This document shows positions 1 to 10,532 of a stretch of DNA of 64,000 bases, piece by piece (within the stretch, counting starts at the first letter, position 1; every line of letters begins with the position of its first letter). The translations under genes were made by a program, and so were the position numbers. The notes under the pieces were generated by a model, which did not search any database, was not told where the DNA came from, and saw only the letters and a list, made by a program, of their open reading frames with translations. The DNA comes from Pseudomonas sp. HAR-UPW-AIA-41 (GTDB taxonomy: Bacteria; Pseudomonadota; Gammaproteobacteria; Pseudomonadales; Pseudomonadaceae): positions 124,001 to 188,000 of the forward strand of contig NZ_NSLB01000001.1 in assembly GCF_002304225.1 (NCBI RefSeq), in the 5' to 3' direction.

Positions 1-312
1 GCCGAGCGCCATGCTGCGCCGCCGCCCGCCAGCTCGCCGCGCAAGCGGGGTGCCGGCAAGGTGCAGGCGCTGGATGTGGCGCCGGAATTGTTGGCGCAGG
101 CTGAAGAGATGCTCGGCAATACCGATGTGAAGAAAAGCCGGACGGTCAAGCAGGCCCTGCTGGCCGACGCCAAGTCGGGTGGCAAGGCAAAGACTTCGGC
201 TGCCGGCAAGGGTGCCGGCAAGAGTAAGTCGGGCAAACCGTCCCGGCATCGCAAGGGCGCTGCCAAGCCCAAGGCAGAGGGTGCGCCGAGTAAACCCAGA
301 GCGAAATCATGA
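1..312 (+). CDS. rnr: Ribonuclease R, C-terminal tail (partial, 5' end outside window)
   Basis: An open frame runs from the first base to a TGA at 310-312. The visible ~103 residues form a basic tail rich in Lys, Ala, Gly, Pro and Ser, like the low-complexity C-terminal extension that follows the S1 domain in pseudomonad RNase R. No catalytic residues are visible, so the call rests on composition and on the next gene, rlmB, whose ATG (309) overlaps this stop. The rnr-rlmB pair is conserved in Pseudomonas. RNase R is a processive 3'-5' exonuclease that degrades structured RNA; the tail probably contacts RNA or ribosomes. Confidence 0.7.
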   Translation, partial: AERHAAPPPASSPRKRGAGKVQALDVAPELLAQAEEMLGNTDVKKSRTVKQALLADAKSGGKAKTSAAGKGAGKSKSGKPSRHRKGAAKPKAEGAPSKPRAKS

Positions 313-1061
313 GTCAGTTGGAACGAATCTACGGTGTCCATGCCGTAGAGGCGCTGTTGCGTCACCACCCCAAGCGGGTCAAGCAGTTGTGGCTGGCAGC
401 GGGGCGTCAGGACCCGCGCGTGCAGGTGCTGGTGGATCTGGCTGGTCAGCAGCGCATTGCTGTTGGCCAGAAGGACCGCCGTGAGCTGGATGAGTGGGCC
501 GAGGGCGTGCACCAGGGCGTGGTGGCCGAGGTCAGTCCCAGCCAGGTCTGGGGCGAGAACATGCTCGATGAGCTGCTCGATCGCGCTACCACGCCGCCCT
601 TGCTGCTGGTGCTGGACGGCGTGACCGATCCGCACAACCTCGGTGCCTGCATGCGCACGGCCGATGCGGCCGGTGCCCATGCGGTGATTGTGCCCAAGGA
701 CAAGTCGGCCACCCTCAATGCCACGGTGCGCAAGGTGGCCTGTGGCGCGGCGGAAGTGATTCCGCTGGTGGCAGTGACTAATCTGGCGCGGACTTTGGAA
801 AAGCTGCAGCAGCGCGGCCTGTGGATTGTCGGCACGGCCGGTGAGGCCGAGCAGGAGTTGTATCAGCAGGATATGACCGGTCCGACCGTGCTGGTCATGG
901 GCGCCGAGGGCAAGGGCATGCGCCGGCTGACCCGTGAACACTGCGATTACCTAGTCAGACTGCCCATGGCCGGCAGCGTCAGCAGCCTCAATGTCTCGGT
1001 AGCGACCGGGGTATGCCTGTTCGAGGCTGTACGTCAGCGTCAGGGCAAGGCCGCCGGTTGA
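309..1061 (+). CDS. rlmB: 23S rRNA (guanosine(2251)-2'-O)-methyltransferase RlmB
   Basis: A 250-residue SpoU/TrmH-family enzyme that methylates the ribose 2'-O of G2251 in the 23S rRNA P-loop using SAM. An N-terminal RNA-binding substrate domain (IYGVHAVEALL) is followed by the knotted SPOUT domain with all three motifs: DGVTDPHNLGACMRTADA (~residues 99-116), VMGAEGKGMRRL (~196-207) and the C-terminal MAGSVSSLNVSVATG. Length is normal for the family. The ATG at 309 overlaps the rnr stop, so the two are probably translationally coupled. A strong hairpin terminator follows directly. Confidence 0.95.
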   Translation: MSQLERIYGVHAVEALLRHHPKRVKQLWLAAGRQDPRVQVLVDLAGQQRIAVGQKDRRELDEWAEGVHQGVVAEVSPSQVWGENMLDELLDRATTPPLLLVLDGVTDPHNLGACMRTADAAGAHAVIVPKDKSATLNATVRKVACGAAEVIPLVAVTNLARTLEKLQQRGLWIVGTAGEAEQELYQQDMTGPTVLVMGAEGKGMRRLTREHCDYLVRLPMAGSVSSLNVSVATGVCLFEAVRQRQGKAAG

Positions 1062-1070
1062 GCGAATCAG

Positions 1071-1100
1071 CTGGCGATTGTTCAAATAATCGCCAGTTTT
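1071..1100 (+). terminator. Rho-independent terminator after rlmB
   Basis: A 9-bp perfect stem (CTGGCGATT with AATCGCCAG, 8-nt loop) is followed by TTTT. It separates rnr-rlmB from the rpsF operon. Confidence 0.85.
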
Positions 1101-1102
1101 CC

Positions 1103-1132
1103 TTGCGCCTACAGGGGCGCTTTCTCTAGAAT
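1103..1132 (+). promoter_or_regulatory. Candidate sigma-70 promoter of the rpsF-rpsR-rplI operon
   Basis: TTGCGC at 1103-1108 and TAGAAT at 1127-1132 are separated by 18 bp. They lie just after the rlmB terminator and about 115 bp upstream of rpsF, leaving room for a structured leader. Assigned by eye. Confidence 0.5.
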
Positions 1133-1200
1133 GCTCGGCCTTGCCGGATTGGCAGGCGCTCGCGCGTCTTCAGTCTGACAAGTTCATCGAGTCATTCACT

Positions 1201-1249
1201 CCTTGCCTGACCGCGTTAGTCGGCAGGCTACAACCCGTAAGGAGCATTT
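1201..1249 (+). promoter_or_regulatory. Candidate S6:S18 autoregulatory leader hairpin
   Basis: Just before rpsF, 1205-1228 can fold as a hairpin (GCCT/AGGC and GAC/GTC arms with an internal bulge), with CCG at 1211-1213. A GGAG ribosome-binding site follows at 1241-1244, five bases before the start. In many bacteria the S6:S18 heterodimer binds such a CCG-containing leader structure and represses its own operon. The position is right and rpsR lies in the same operon, but the fold was drawn by eye. Confidence 0.4.
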
Positions 1250-1654
1250 ATGCGTCATTACGAAATCGTTTTCCTGGTCCACCCGGATCAGAGCGAACAA
1301 GTCGGCGGTATGGTCGAGCGTTACACCAAAGTCATCGAAGAAGACGGTGGCAAGGTTCATCGCCTGGAAGATTGGGGCCGTCGTCAGCTGGCTTACGCCA
1401 TCAACAACGTCCACAAGGCTCACTACGTGATGCTGAACGTTGAGTGCAGCGCCAAGGCTCTGGCCGAGCTGGAAGACAACTTCCGTTACAACGATGCCGT
1501 GATCCGTAACCTGGTCATCCGTCGCGACGAAGCTGTTACCGAGCAGTCCGAGATGCTCAAGGCTGAAGAGAACCGCAACGAGCGCCGTGAGCGCCGTGAG
1601 CGCGTTGAGTCTGACGTTGCCGATGGCGACGACAGCGACAACGCTGACGAGTAA
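1250..1654 (+). CDS. rpsF: 30S ribosomal protein S6
   Basis: A 134-residue protein with the S6 ferredoxin-like fold at its N-terminus ([18 protein letters not shown], then [19 protein letters not shown]). It ends in an acidic and Arg/Glu-rich tail ([10 protein letters not shown], then [10 protein letters not shown]), the kind of region RimK extends with glutamates in Pseudomonas and Escherichia coli. S6 sits on the 30S platform with S18. The ATG at 1250 has GGAG five bases upstream. First gene of the rpsF-rpsR-DUF2232-rplI set. Confidence 0.97.
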   Translation: MRHYEIVFLVHPDQSEQVGGMVERYTKVIEEDGGKVHRLEDWGRRQLAYAINNVHKAHYVMLNVECSAKALAELEDNFRYNDAVIRNLVIRRDEAVTEQSEMLKAEENRNERRERRERVESDVADGDDSDNADE

Positions 1655-1683
1655 TCCACGGATCTTATTGAGGAGCCAATCTC

Positions 1684-1914
1684 ATGGCACGTTTCTTCCG
1701 CCGTCGTAAGTTCTGCCGCTTTACCGCAGAAAACGTCAAAGAGATCGATTACAAAGATCTCAACACCCTGAAGGCCTACATCTCCGAAACCGGCAAGATT
1801 GTTCCTAGCCGTATTACCGGTACCAAGGCCAAGTATCAGCGTCAGCTGGCTACCGCTATCAAGCGCGCTCGCTACCTGGCCCTGCTGCCCTACACCGACA
1901 GCCACGGCCGTTGA
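1684..1914 (+). CDS. rpsR: 30S ribosomal protein S18
   Basis: A 76-residue basic protein beginning [18 protein letters not shown] and containing [18 protein letters not shown] and the conserved [13 protein letters not shown] segment. This is the full S18 length for gammaproteobacteria. S18 binds 16S rRNA as a dimer with S6. It lies 29 bp after rpsF with its own GAGGAG-type ribosome-binding site, in the usual S6-S18 order. Confidence 0.97.
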   Translation: MARFFRRRKFCRFTAENVKEIDYKDLNTLKAYISETGKIVPSRITGTKAKYQRQLATAIKRARYLALLPYTDSHGR

Positions 1915-1948
1915 TAACGGGCCGTCGACGTAGGTAAGGGATAGACGC

Positions 1949-2838
1949 ATGCGCCCACTCGCTGAATTCATTATGCGTGGACGCATGCAGGCCGCCCTCG
2001 TGGTGGTCGGTGCAACGGCATTGCCGTTGCTCTTCTGGCTAGGTGCTGCAGCAGGGGCTTTGGTTCTGTTGCGGCGCGGCCTCAGTGATGCTCTGGGCGT
2101 AGTGGCCTGGGGGCTGCTGCCGGCGCTGGCCTGGTGGTACTTCGGCGAGCCGCGCGCTCTGCTGGTACTGCTCGGCACGTTGGCACTGGCTGTGGTGTTG
2201 CGGGCTACGGCGTCCTGGACGCGTGTGCTGCTCGCCAGTGTTGCTGTTGGGGTGTTGTATGGCGTGACCCTCGATGCGGTGTTTCAGGAACCGATCCAGG
2301 CCCTGGCCAAGGAGCTGCAAGCTCTGTTGCCCCAGGTTCTGCAAGGTGTTCAGGAACTCAGTGCCGAGGAACAGGCCCGCTTGCACAGTTTGCTGGTGCC
2401 GGTTCTGACCGGGCTGCTGGCCTCGTTGCTGCAAGCAGGCAGTCTGCTGGCCCTGGCGCTTGGGCGCTGGTGGCAGGCCGCGCTGTACAACCCTGGTGGA
2501 TTCGCTCGTGAGATTCACGAGATGCGTCTGCCGCCGGCGCCGATGGCGCTGCTGCTGGCCGGCATGCTGTTGGGCCCCAATCTCGGGGTGCAACTGGCCA
2601 TGCTGACGCCGCTGTGCAGTGTGCCGTTGGCCTTCGCCGGTGCGGCGTTGCTCCATGGCCTGGTGGCCCAGGGGCGCTCGCTCGGTTCTGGCTGGTCGGG
2701 CTTTATGTGTCGCTGCTGATCTTCATGCAGCTGGTTTATCCGTTACTGGTGGTCCTGGCCATCGTCGACAGTCTGATTGATTTTCGCGGCCGCTCCGCGC
2801 GCAACAACGGCGCCGGGCCTGCGAACGGTGAAGGTTAA
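1949..2838 (+). pseudogene. DUF2232-type polytopic membrane protein, broken by a one-base frameshift
   Basis: Between rpsR and rplI lies a hydrophobic gene with about eight predicted membrane helices, starting at the ATG at 1949. The first frame ends at 2719 with a non-hydrophobic tail (SGWSGFMCRC). The next frame (-1) carries the expected last helix, FWLVGLYVSLLIFMQLVYP, and ends at 2838 with FRGRSARNNGAGPANGEG. Adding one base near 2675-2690 restores about 296 residues, close to the length expected for this gene at this position in Pseudomonas. Function is unknown; it is probably co-transcribed with the ribosomal genes. A sequencing deletion is as likely as a real mutation. Confidence 0.75.
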
Positions 2839-2858
2839 AAGTTAAGAGGTAAGACCCA

Positions 2859-3305
2859 ATGGAAGTTATTCTGCTGGAAAAAATCGCCAACCTGGGCAAC
2901 CTGGGCGACAAGGTAAACGTCAAGTCCGGCTACGGCCGCAACTACCTGCTGCCGCAAGGCAAGGCCACTGCCGCGACCGCTGCGAACATCGCTGCGTTCG
3001 AAGAGCGTCGTGCCGAGCTGGAAAAGGCTGCTGCCGAGAAGAAAGCATCTGCTGAAACTCGCGCTGCCCAACTGGCTGAGCTGGAAGTGACCATCACTGC
3101 AGTAGCTGGTGACGAAGGCAAGCTGTTCGGCTCGATCGGTACTCACGACATCGCTGACGCTCTGACTGCTGCCGGCGTGCCGGTTGCCAAGAGCGAAGTA
3201 CGTCTGCCGAACGGCACTATCCGTCAAGTTGGCGAGTTCGACGTAGCTGTGCACCTGCACACCGACGTAGAAGCTACCGTCAAGCTGATCGTGGTAGCCG
3301 CCTAA
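2859..3305 (+). CDS. rplI: 50S ribosomal protein L9
   Basis: A 148-residue protein with the L9 N-terminal signature ([36 protein letters not shown], residues 1-36), a long central helix rich in Ala, Glu and Lys, and the C-terminal rRNA-binding domain ([16 protein letters not shown]). L9 reaches out from the L1 stalk base and helps maintain reading frame. AAGAGGTAAG upstream serves as ribosome-binding site. Last gene of the rpsF operon; a strong terminator follows. Confidence 0.97.
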   Translation: MEVILLEKIANLGNLGDKVNVKSGYGRNYLLPQGKATAATAANIAAFEERRAELEKAAAEKKASAETRAAQLAELEVTITAVAGDEGKLFGSIGTHDIADALTAAGVPVAKSEVRLPNGTIRQVGEFDVAVHLHTDVEATVKLIVVAA

Positions 3306-3354
3306 GTCGAGGCGACTTGCAGGTCTTGCGTGAAAGCGCCGGCCTGCTGACAAT

Positions 3355-3396
3355 CGGGCACGACATTGCATTTGCGGTGTCGTGCCCGTTGTTTTT
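3355..3396 (+). terminator. Terminator after rplI
   Basis: A ~12-bp stem (CGGGCACGACAT with GTGTCGTGCCCG, one G-U pair) with a ~10-nt loop, then TTGTTTTTT. It ends the ribosomal protein operon. Confidence 0.85.
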
Positions 3397-3448
3397 TCAG
3401 CCCCGGGCAAGTGTCCGCGGGCCGCTGTGATTGAGAGTTTCAGGTGCC

Positions 3449-4846
3449 ATGAACGATATCAGCCTGCCGCAACAGTACGATCTCGAAACCGCCGCACTCA
3501 AGGTGCCGCCTCATTCGATCGAGGCCGAGCAGGCCGTGCTGGGTGGCCTGATGCTCGACAACAACGCCTGGGAACGGGTTTCCGATGCCGTCTCTGATGG
3601 CGACTTCTATCGCCACGACCATCGCCTGATTTTCCGTGCCATCTACAAGCTGGCCGAACGCAACGAACCCTTCGACGTGGTGACCCTGTCCGAGCAGCTG
3701 GACAAGGAGGGGCAGCTGGCTCAGGTCGGCGGTCTGGCCTACCTTGGCGAGCTGGCCAAGAACACCCCGTCGGTGGCCAACATCAAGGCCTACGGGCAGA
3801 TCATCCGCGAGCGCGCGACCCTGCGTCAGCTCATCGGTATCAGCAACGATATCGCCGATATGGCCTATGCCCCGCAGGGCAAGAGTGCCGTGGAGGTGCT
3901 CGACGAGGCCGAGCGGCAGATCTTCCAGATTGCCGAGGCACGCCCCAAGGCCGGTGGCCCGGTGGGGATCAACGAGATTCTGGTCAAGACCATCGACCGG
4001 ATCGACGAGCTGTTCAACACCAATGAAGGCATTACCGGTATTTCCACCGGCTTTACCGATCTGGACGGCATGACCAGTGGTCTGCAGCCGGCCGATCTGG
4101 TGATCGTCGCCGGTCGTCCGTCGATGGGTAAGACCACCTTCGCCATGAACCTGGTGGAAAACGCCGTACTGCGCACCGATAAGGTCGTGCTGGTGTTCTC
4201 CCTGGAAATGCCCAGCGACTCGATCGTGATGCGTATGCTCTCGTCGCTGGGGCGTATCGACCAGACCAAGGTGCGTTCTGGCAAGCTGGATGATGACGAC
4301 TGGCCGCGTTTGACCTCGGCGGTCAACCTGCTTAATGAGCGCAAGCTGTTCATCGACGATACCGCCGGCATCAGTCCTACCGAGATGCGCGCCCGCGCCC
4401 GTCGTCTGGCCCGCGAGCACGGTGAAGTGGCGCTGATCATGGTCGACTACCTGCAGCTGATGCGTATCCCCGGCTCCAGTGGTGACAACCGCACCAACGA
4501 GATTTCCGAGATTTCGCGCTCGCTCAAGGCGCTGGCCAAGGAGTTCAACTGCCCGGTGGTGGCGCTGTCGCAGCTCAACCGCTCGCTGGAGCAGCGGCCC
4601 AACAAGCGTCCGGTCAACTCCGACCTGCGTGAATCCGGGGCGATTGAGCAGGACGCCGACATCATCATGTTCGTTTACCGGGATGAGGTGTATCACCCCG
4701 AGACCGAATACAAGGGCGTCGCCGAGATCATCATCGGCAAACAGCGTAACGGCCCCATCGGTACCTGCCGCCTGGCGTTCCTCGGCAAGTACACGCGCTT
4801 CGAGAACCTGGCGCCGGGTATCTATAACTTCGACGATGACGAATAA
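3449..4846 (+). CDS. dnaB: Replicative DNA helicase DnaB
   Basis: A 465-residue hexameric 5'-3' helicase that unwinds DNA at the replication fork and recruits primase. The N-terminal DnaB domain (PPHSIEAEQAVLGGLMLDNNAW) is followed by the RecA-like ATPase with Walker A GRPSMGKTTF (~residues 225-234), Walker B LIMVDYLQLM, and the C-terminal SQLNRSLEQRPNKRPVNSDLRESGAIEQDAD block. The ATG at 3449 gives the family start (MNDISLPQQYDLETAALK); an upstream in-frame TTG at 3431 is less likely. No intein is present. Confidence 0.97.
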   Translation: MNDISLPQQYDLETAALKVPPHSIEAEQAVLGGLMLDNNAWERVSDAVSDGDFYRHDHRLIFRAIYKLAERNEPFDVVTLSEQLDKEGQLAQVGGLAYLGELAKNTPSVANIKAYGQIIRERATLRQLIGISNDIADMAYAPQGKSAVEVLDEAERQIFQIAEARPKAGGPVGINEILVKTIDRIDELFNTNEGITGISTGFTDLDGMTSGLQPADLVIVAGRPSMGKTTFAMNLVENAVLRTDKVVLVFSLEMPSDSIVMRMLSSLGRIDQTKVRSGKLDDDDWPRLTSAVNLLNERKLFIDDTAGISPTEMRARARRLAREHGEVALIMVDYLQLMRIPGSSGDNRTNEISEISRSLKALAKEFNCPVVALSQLNRSLEQRPNKRPVNSDLRESGAIEQDADIIMFVYRDEVYHPETEYKGVAEIIIGKQRNGPIGTCRLAFLGKYTRFENLAPGIYNFDDDE

Positions 4847-4883
4847 CCCCGCGCGGCTGAGATAGCCACACAGGGATCAATGA

Positions 4884-4925
4884 AAACGGGCGCCCAGCGG
4901 TTAAGATGGCGCCCGTTTGTTTTAG
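4884..4925 (+). terminator. Terminator between dnaB and alr
   Basis: The stem AAACGGGCGCC / GGCGCCCGTTT with a ~13-nt loop is followed by GTTTTAG. It lies just before the alr start at 4935. Confidence 0.7.
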
Positions 4926-4934
4926 GGTGTCCTC

Positions 4935-6007
4935 ATGCGTCCGCTCGTTGCTTCCATTGATCTCGCCGCAGTGCGGCACAACTATGCCGTAGCCAAGCGT
5001 TGTGCGCCGGGACGTCAGGCATTTGCGGTGGTCAAGGCCAATGCCTACGGACACGGTCTGCGCGAAGTGGTGACGGTCCTGGCTGATGATGCCGACGGCT
5101 TTGCCGTTGCCTGCCTGGAAGAGGCTGCGCAGGTTCGGGCCATGCATGACAGTGCACGCATACTGTTGCTGGAGGGCTGCTTCGAGATCAGTGAATACCG
5201 CATGGCTGCTCAGTTGCAGCTGGATGTGGTGCTGCACAGTGTTGTGCAGGTCGAGCAACTGCTGGCCTCTGAACTGGCCCGGCCGGTGAACGTCTGGCTC
5301 AAGCTGGATAGTGGCATGCACCGCCTGGGGCTGGATGAGGCGGCACTGCGCGACTGTCATGCCCGCCTGGAAGGGGCCGCGCAGGTGGCCGAGCTGAATC
5401 TGCTCAGTCACTTTGCCTGCGCCGACGAGCGCGGCCACAGCGTGACGGAGCTGCAGCTGGAACGGTTCCTCGATGTACTGGATCTGCCTTTTGATCAGCG
5501 GAGCCTGGCCAACTCGGCCGCCGTGCTGATGATTCCGGCGGCGCACATGGACTGGTTGCGTCCCGGCATCATGCTCTACGGCGCCAGCCCGTTCGCCGAG
5601 CTTTCCGCCGCCGAGCTGGGGCTGCAAGCAGTGATGAGTCTGACGGCCGAACTGATCGCTGTGCGCGAAATCGCCGTAGGCGAAACGGTCGGCTATGGCG
5701 CCGGCTGGCAGGCTGAACGACCTTCGCGCATTGGCACGGTGAGCTGTGGCTACGCCGATGGCTACCCGCGTCATGCGCCGGCAGGGCGCCCGTCTGGATT
5801 GCAGGTGCCTGCGTGCCGCTGGTGGGGCGGGTGTCGATGGATATGCTCACGGTTGATCTGAGTGATCATCCCACCGCTCAGGTTGGCGATGCGGTGGAAC
5901 TCTGGGGGGCGAATCTGCCGGTCGATCGCGTGGCGCAGGCCAGCGGCACCATTGGTTATGAGCTGCTGACCAAGGTCACGGCGCGGGTGCCGCGCCGCTA
6001 CCGCTGA
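4935..6007 (+). pseudogene. alr: Alanine racemase Alr, broken by a one-base frameshift
   Basis: A PLP enzyme converting L-alanine to D-alanine for peptidoglycan. The PLP lysine lies in FAVVKANAYGHGL (~residues 31-43) and the second-domain motif VGYGAGW is present. The first frame turns to nonsense after [13 protein letters not shown] (5795) and stops at 5861. The correct C-terminus resumes in the -1 frame from about 5791 ([19 protein letters not shown]) and ends at 6007. One missing base near 5785-5790, in GGGCGCCC, would explain this: GGG-ACG-CCC-GTC-TGG gives the family's GTPVW. Repaired length is 357 residues, as expected. Broken as written, but quite possibly a read error. Confidence 0.9.
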
Positions 6008-7906
6008 TCAGAGCAACCCGCTGGGGACTCTGAGCAGGTCCAGCTGCAGGCAGGTATCGCTGGACAGTTCGCCATCATCGCCGAACAGACGATAGCTGCT
6101 GCGGCCGGAGCTCTTGGCTTTGTACAGGGCCAGGTCGGCGGTCTTGTACAGCGCGCTGAACTGGCGTGCCTGCTGAGGGAACAGGGCGATGCCGATGCTG
6201 ATCGAGACCTGCAGCTGATGGTCTTGATAGGAGACTGGCTGGGCCAGCTCGCTGATCAGTCGCTCGGCAATTTCCACGGCATGTTCCTGGGCATTGGGCC
6301 CGCTGATCAGTACGGCGAACTCGTCACCACCCAGGCGCGCCACCATGTCGTGGCTGCGCACGACCTGGCGCAGGCGCAGAGCTTCGGTCCGCAGCATGAC
6401 GTCGCCGGCATCATGGCCGTAGGTATCGTTGATCGGCTTGAAGTGGTCGAGGTCGATCAGCAGCAGGGCCAGACTTTCCTGACGGCGAGTGGCGTCAGCC
6501 ATCTGCGCTTCGGTGTGCTCAATCAGGTAGCGGCGATTCGGCAGGTCGGTCAGCGGATCGTGCCAGGCCGCGTGTTGCAGCTCCTGCTCGCGTAGCGACA
6601 GGCGCTGATTAGCGCTTTCCAGTTCGGTGGTACGGCTGTCCACTGCGGCCTGCAGCTCCTCAGCGAAATGCTGCATCTGCTCCAGGCGCGCACTTTTCTC
6701 GCGGTCAGCCTCCTCCAGAGCTGCCGCCTTCTCCTGTTTGAGTATCTGGATGCGGTAGGCCAGGGCGAAGGAGAACAGAATCGACTCGGCGGCGATGGCC
6801 AGTGGATACAGGTAGGCCGTGAACGGACCGGGCTGGATGATGCCCGCGGCGCGCATCACCAGCACGGCGGTGCTGACCAGTACGGTGCCATAGCCGATCA
6901 GGTATAGACGCGCCGGGAAGAAACCTTGGCGCATACGGATGGCGGCGCAGATCAGGGCGACCGGCATGCTCAGGATGGGGGCCAGAGCGATGATCACCGC
7001 ACCGGTATGAGGGTAGCCAAGGGCGTTGATGAGGATGGCGCTGGCATACAGCAGGCAGCCCAGATTCAGCAGCCAGTGGCCCCAGCGCAGGCTGTCGCGG
7101 GTGTACAGCAGTTCCTGGGTAAAACGCATGACCAGAATGGCCCAGAGCGCCGGCAGGGTGATGCGGTCGATCCAGAACGGCACGGCCTGCTCCGGCCACA
7201 GGTACTGGAAGCCATGGCCGCTCATGCTGAGGATGAAGGTGAGTGCGCAGCCGGTGGCCAGCACGTACCAGAAATAGGCGGCGTCGCGCAGGCTGATGAG
7301 AATGAACAGGTTGTACAGCATCAGCGCCAGGATGATGCCGTAGAGCAGGCCCAGGCCGAGGTTCTCGGTGGCGGCGTACTGATTGAGGTCACTGAGCTGC
7401 CAGACCTTGAGCGGGAAGGAGTTGCCGCGGGGATCGTAGCTGCGCAGGTAGAGCGTCAGCGGCTGCTCATCGAGCAGTGGCAGGCGGAACACCTGACGGC
7501 GGTATTCATGATCGCGGCCGACGGCATAAGGCACCTGCTCACCGCTCAGGCGCTCGATCCAGCCACCCTTGCCGTCGGGCAGGTAAAGGCGCAGGTCCAT
7601 GATGGTGATGCCGCTGTTTTCCAGCCACCACTGAGCCGGTGCATCGGCGGCGCGCTGCAGGCTGATCTTGATCCACCAGGCGCTGCGGCTTAGGCCGACG
7701 CTGGCGCTGTTGCTCGACGGCACGAAGCGCTGCTGCACCTCAGGGCGGGCCATATCGGCGATGTTCAGTGTGCCGCTGGTGTCCTCCAGCAACTCGATCT
7801 GGGTGTTGATCGACTGGCCACTGCTGGCGGCTGACAACAACAATGCCTGCGCCTGCTGGTATGGCAGGCAGCACAGAAGGCAAAGCAGGGCAATCCGTCG
7901 CAGCAT
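6008..7906 (-). CDS. nicD: 7TMR-DISM membrane diguanylate cyclase (NicD-like)
   Basis: A 632-residue protein. A signal peptide (~1-22) is followed by a periplasmic 7TMR-DISMED2 sensory domain (~30-175), seven transmembrane helices (~185-390), a coiled coil, and a GGDEF domain with RLGGDEF and an inhibitory RxxD site (RSHD) exactly five residues before it. It should make c-di-GMP in response to an external ligand. P. aeruginosa NicD, encoded beside alr, has this architecture and takes part in nutrient-induced biofilm dispersal, so orthology is likely from synteny. The stop is adjacent to the alr stop; the genes converge. Confidence 0.88.
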   Translation of the reverse strand: MLRRIALLCLLCCLPYQQAQALLLSAASSGQSINTQIELLEDTSGTLNIADMARPEVQQRFVPSSNSASVGLSRSAWWIKISLQRAADAPAQWWLENSGITIMDLRLYLPDGKGGWIERLSGEQVPYAVGRDHEYRRQVFRLPLLDEQPLTLYLRSYDPRGNSFPLKVWQLSDLNQYAATENLGLGLLYGIILALMLYNLFILISLRDAAYFWYVLATGCALTFILSMSGHGFQYLWPEQAVPFWIDRITLPALWAILVMRFTQELLYTRDSLRWGHWLLNLGCLLYASAILINALGYPHTGAVIIALAPILSMPVALICAAIRMRQGFFPARLYLIGYGTVLVSTAVLVMRAAGIIQPGPFTAYLYPLAIAAESILFSFALAYRIQILKQEKAAALEEADREKSARLEQMQHFAEELQAAVDSRTTELESANQRLSLREQELQHAAWHDPLTDLPNRRYLIEHTEAQMADATRRQESLALLLIDLDHFKPINDTYGHDAGDVMLRTEALRLRQVVRSHDMVARLGGDEFAVLISGPNAQEHAVEIAERLISELAQPVSYQDHQLQVSISIGIALFPQQARQFSALYKTADLALYKAKSSGRSSYRLFGDDGELSSDTCLQLDLLRVPSGLL

Positions 7907-8045
7907 GAAATCTCCGAGTCAAGTCGGGTCTGGATGGCGGTGGCCCGAGTATAACCACATTGTGTGTCTGTGATCACAGTTGCCCGGGGCCGATAGCGCG
8001 ACGCGACTTGACCGAGCGTTGCACTCGGGTTCTGTATATTTTTTG

Positions 8046-8054
8046 TGCTATGAT
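8046..8054 (+). promoter_or_regulatory. Candidate extended -10 promoter of ygiQ
   Basis: TGCTATGAT fits the extended -10 form (TG-N-TATGAT) and lies 33 bp before the ygiQ start, in the gap between divergent genes. No good -35 was seen at standard spacing. Confidence 0.45.
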
Positions 8055-8087
8055 CCGCGCCCGTTTTTTTGAGTCCCGGTCGCCGCC

Positions 8088-10400
<2,313 letters not shown>

Positions 10401-10532
10401 CTTGGTGCGCCCGCCCGCCGCTGGTGCGGCGTCGGGCGCGCTTGTGGTGCTGCAGCCCGCCTGGCGCGGGTTTGAGCCTGTGGCATAAGTCTTGCGCTGG
10501 CAGAGTCATTCCCGCCGCGCAGGAGACTCGCC

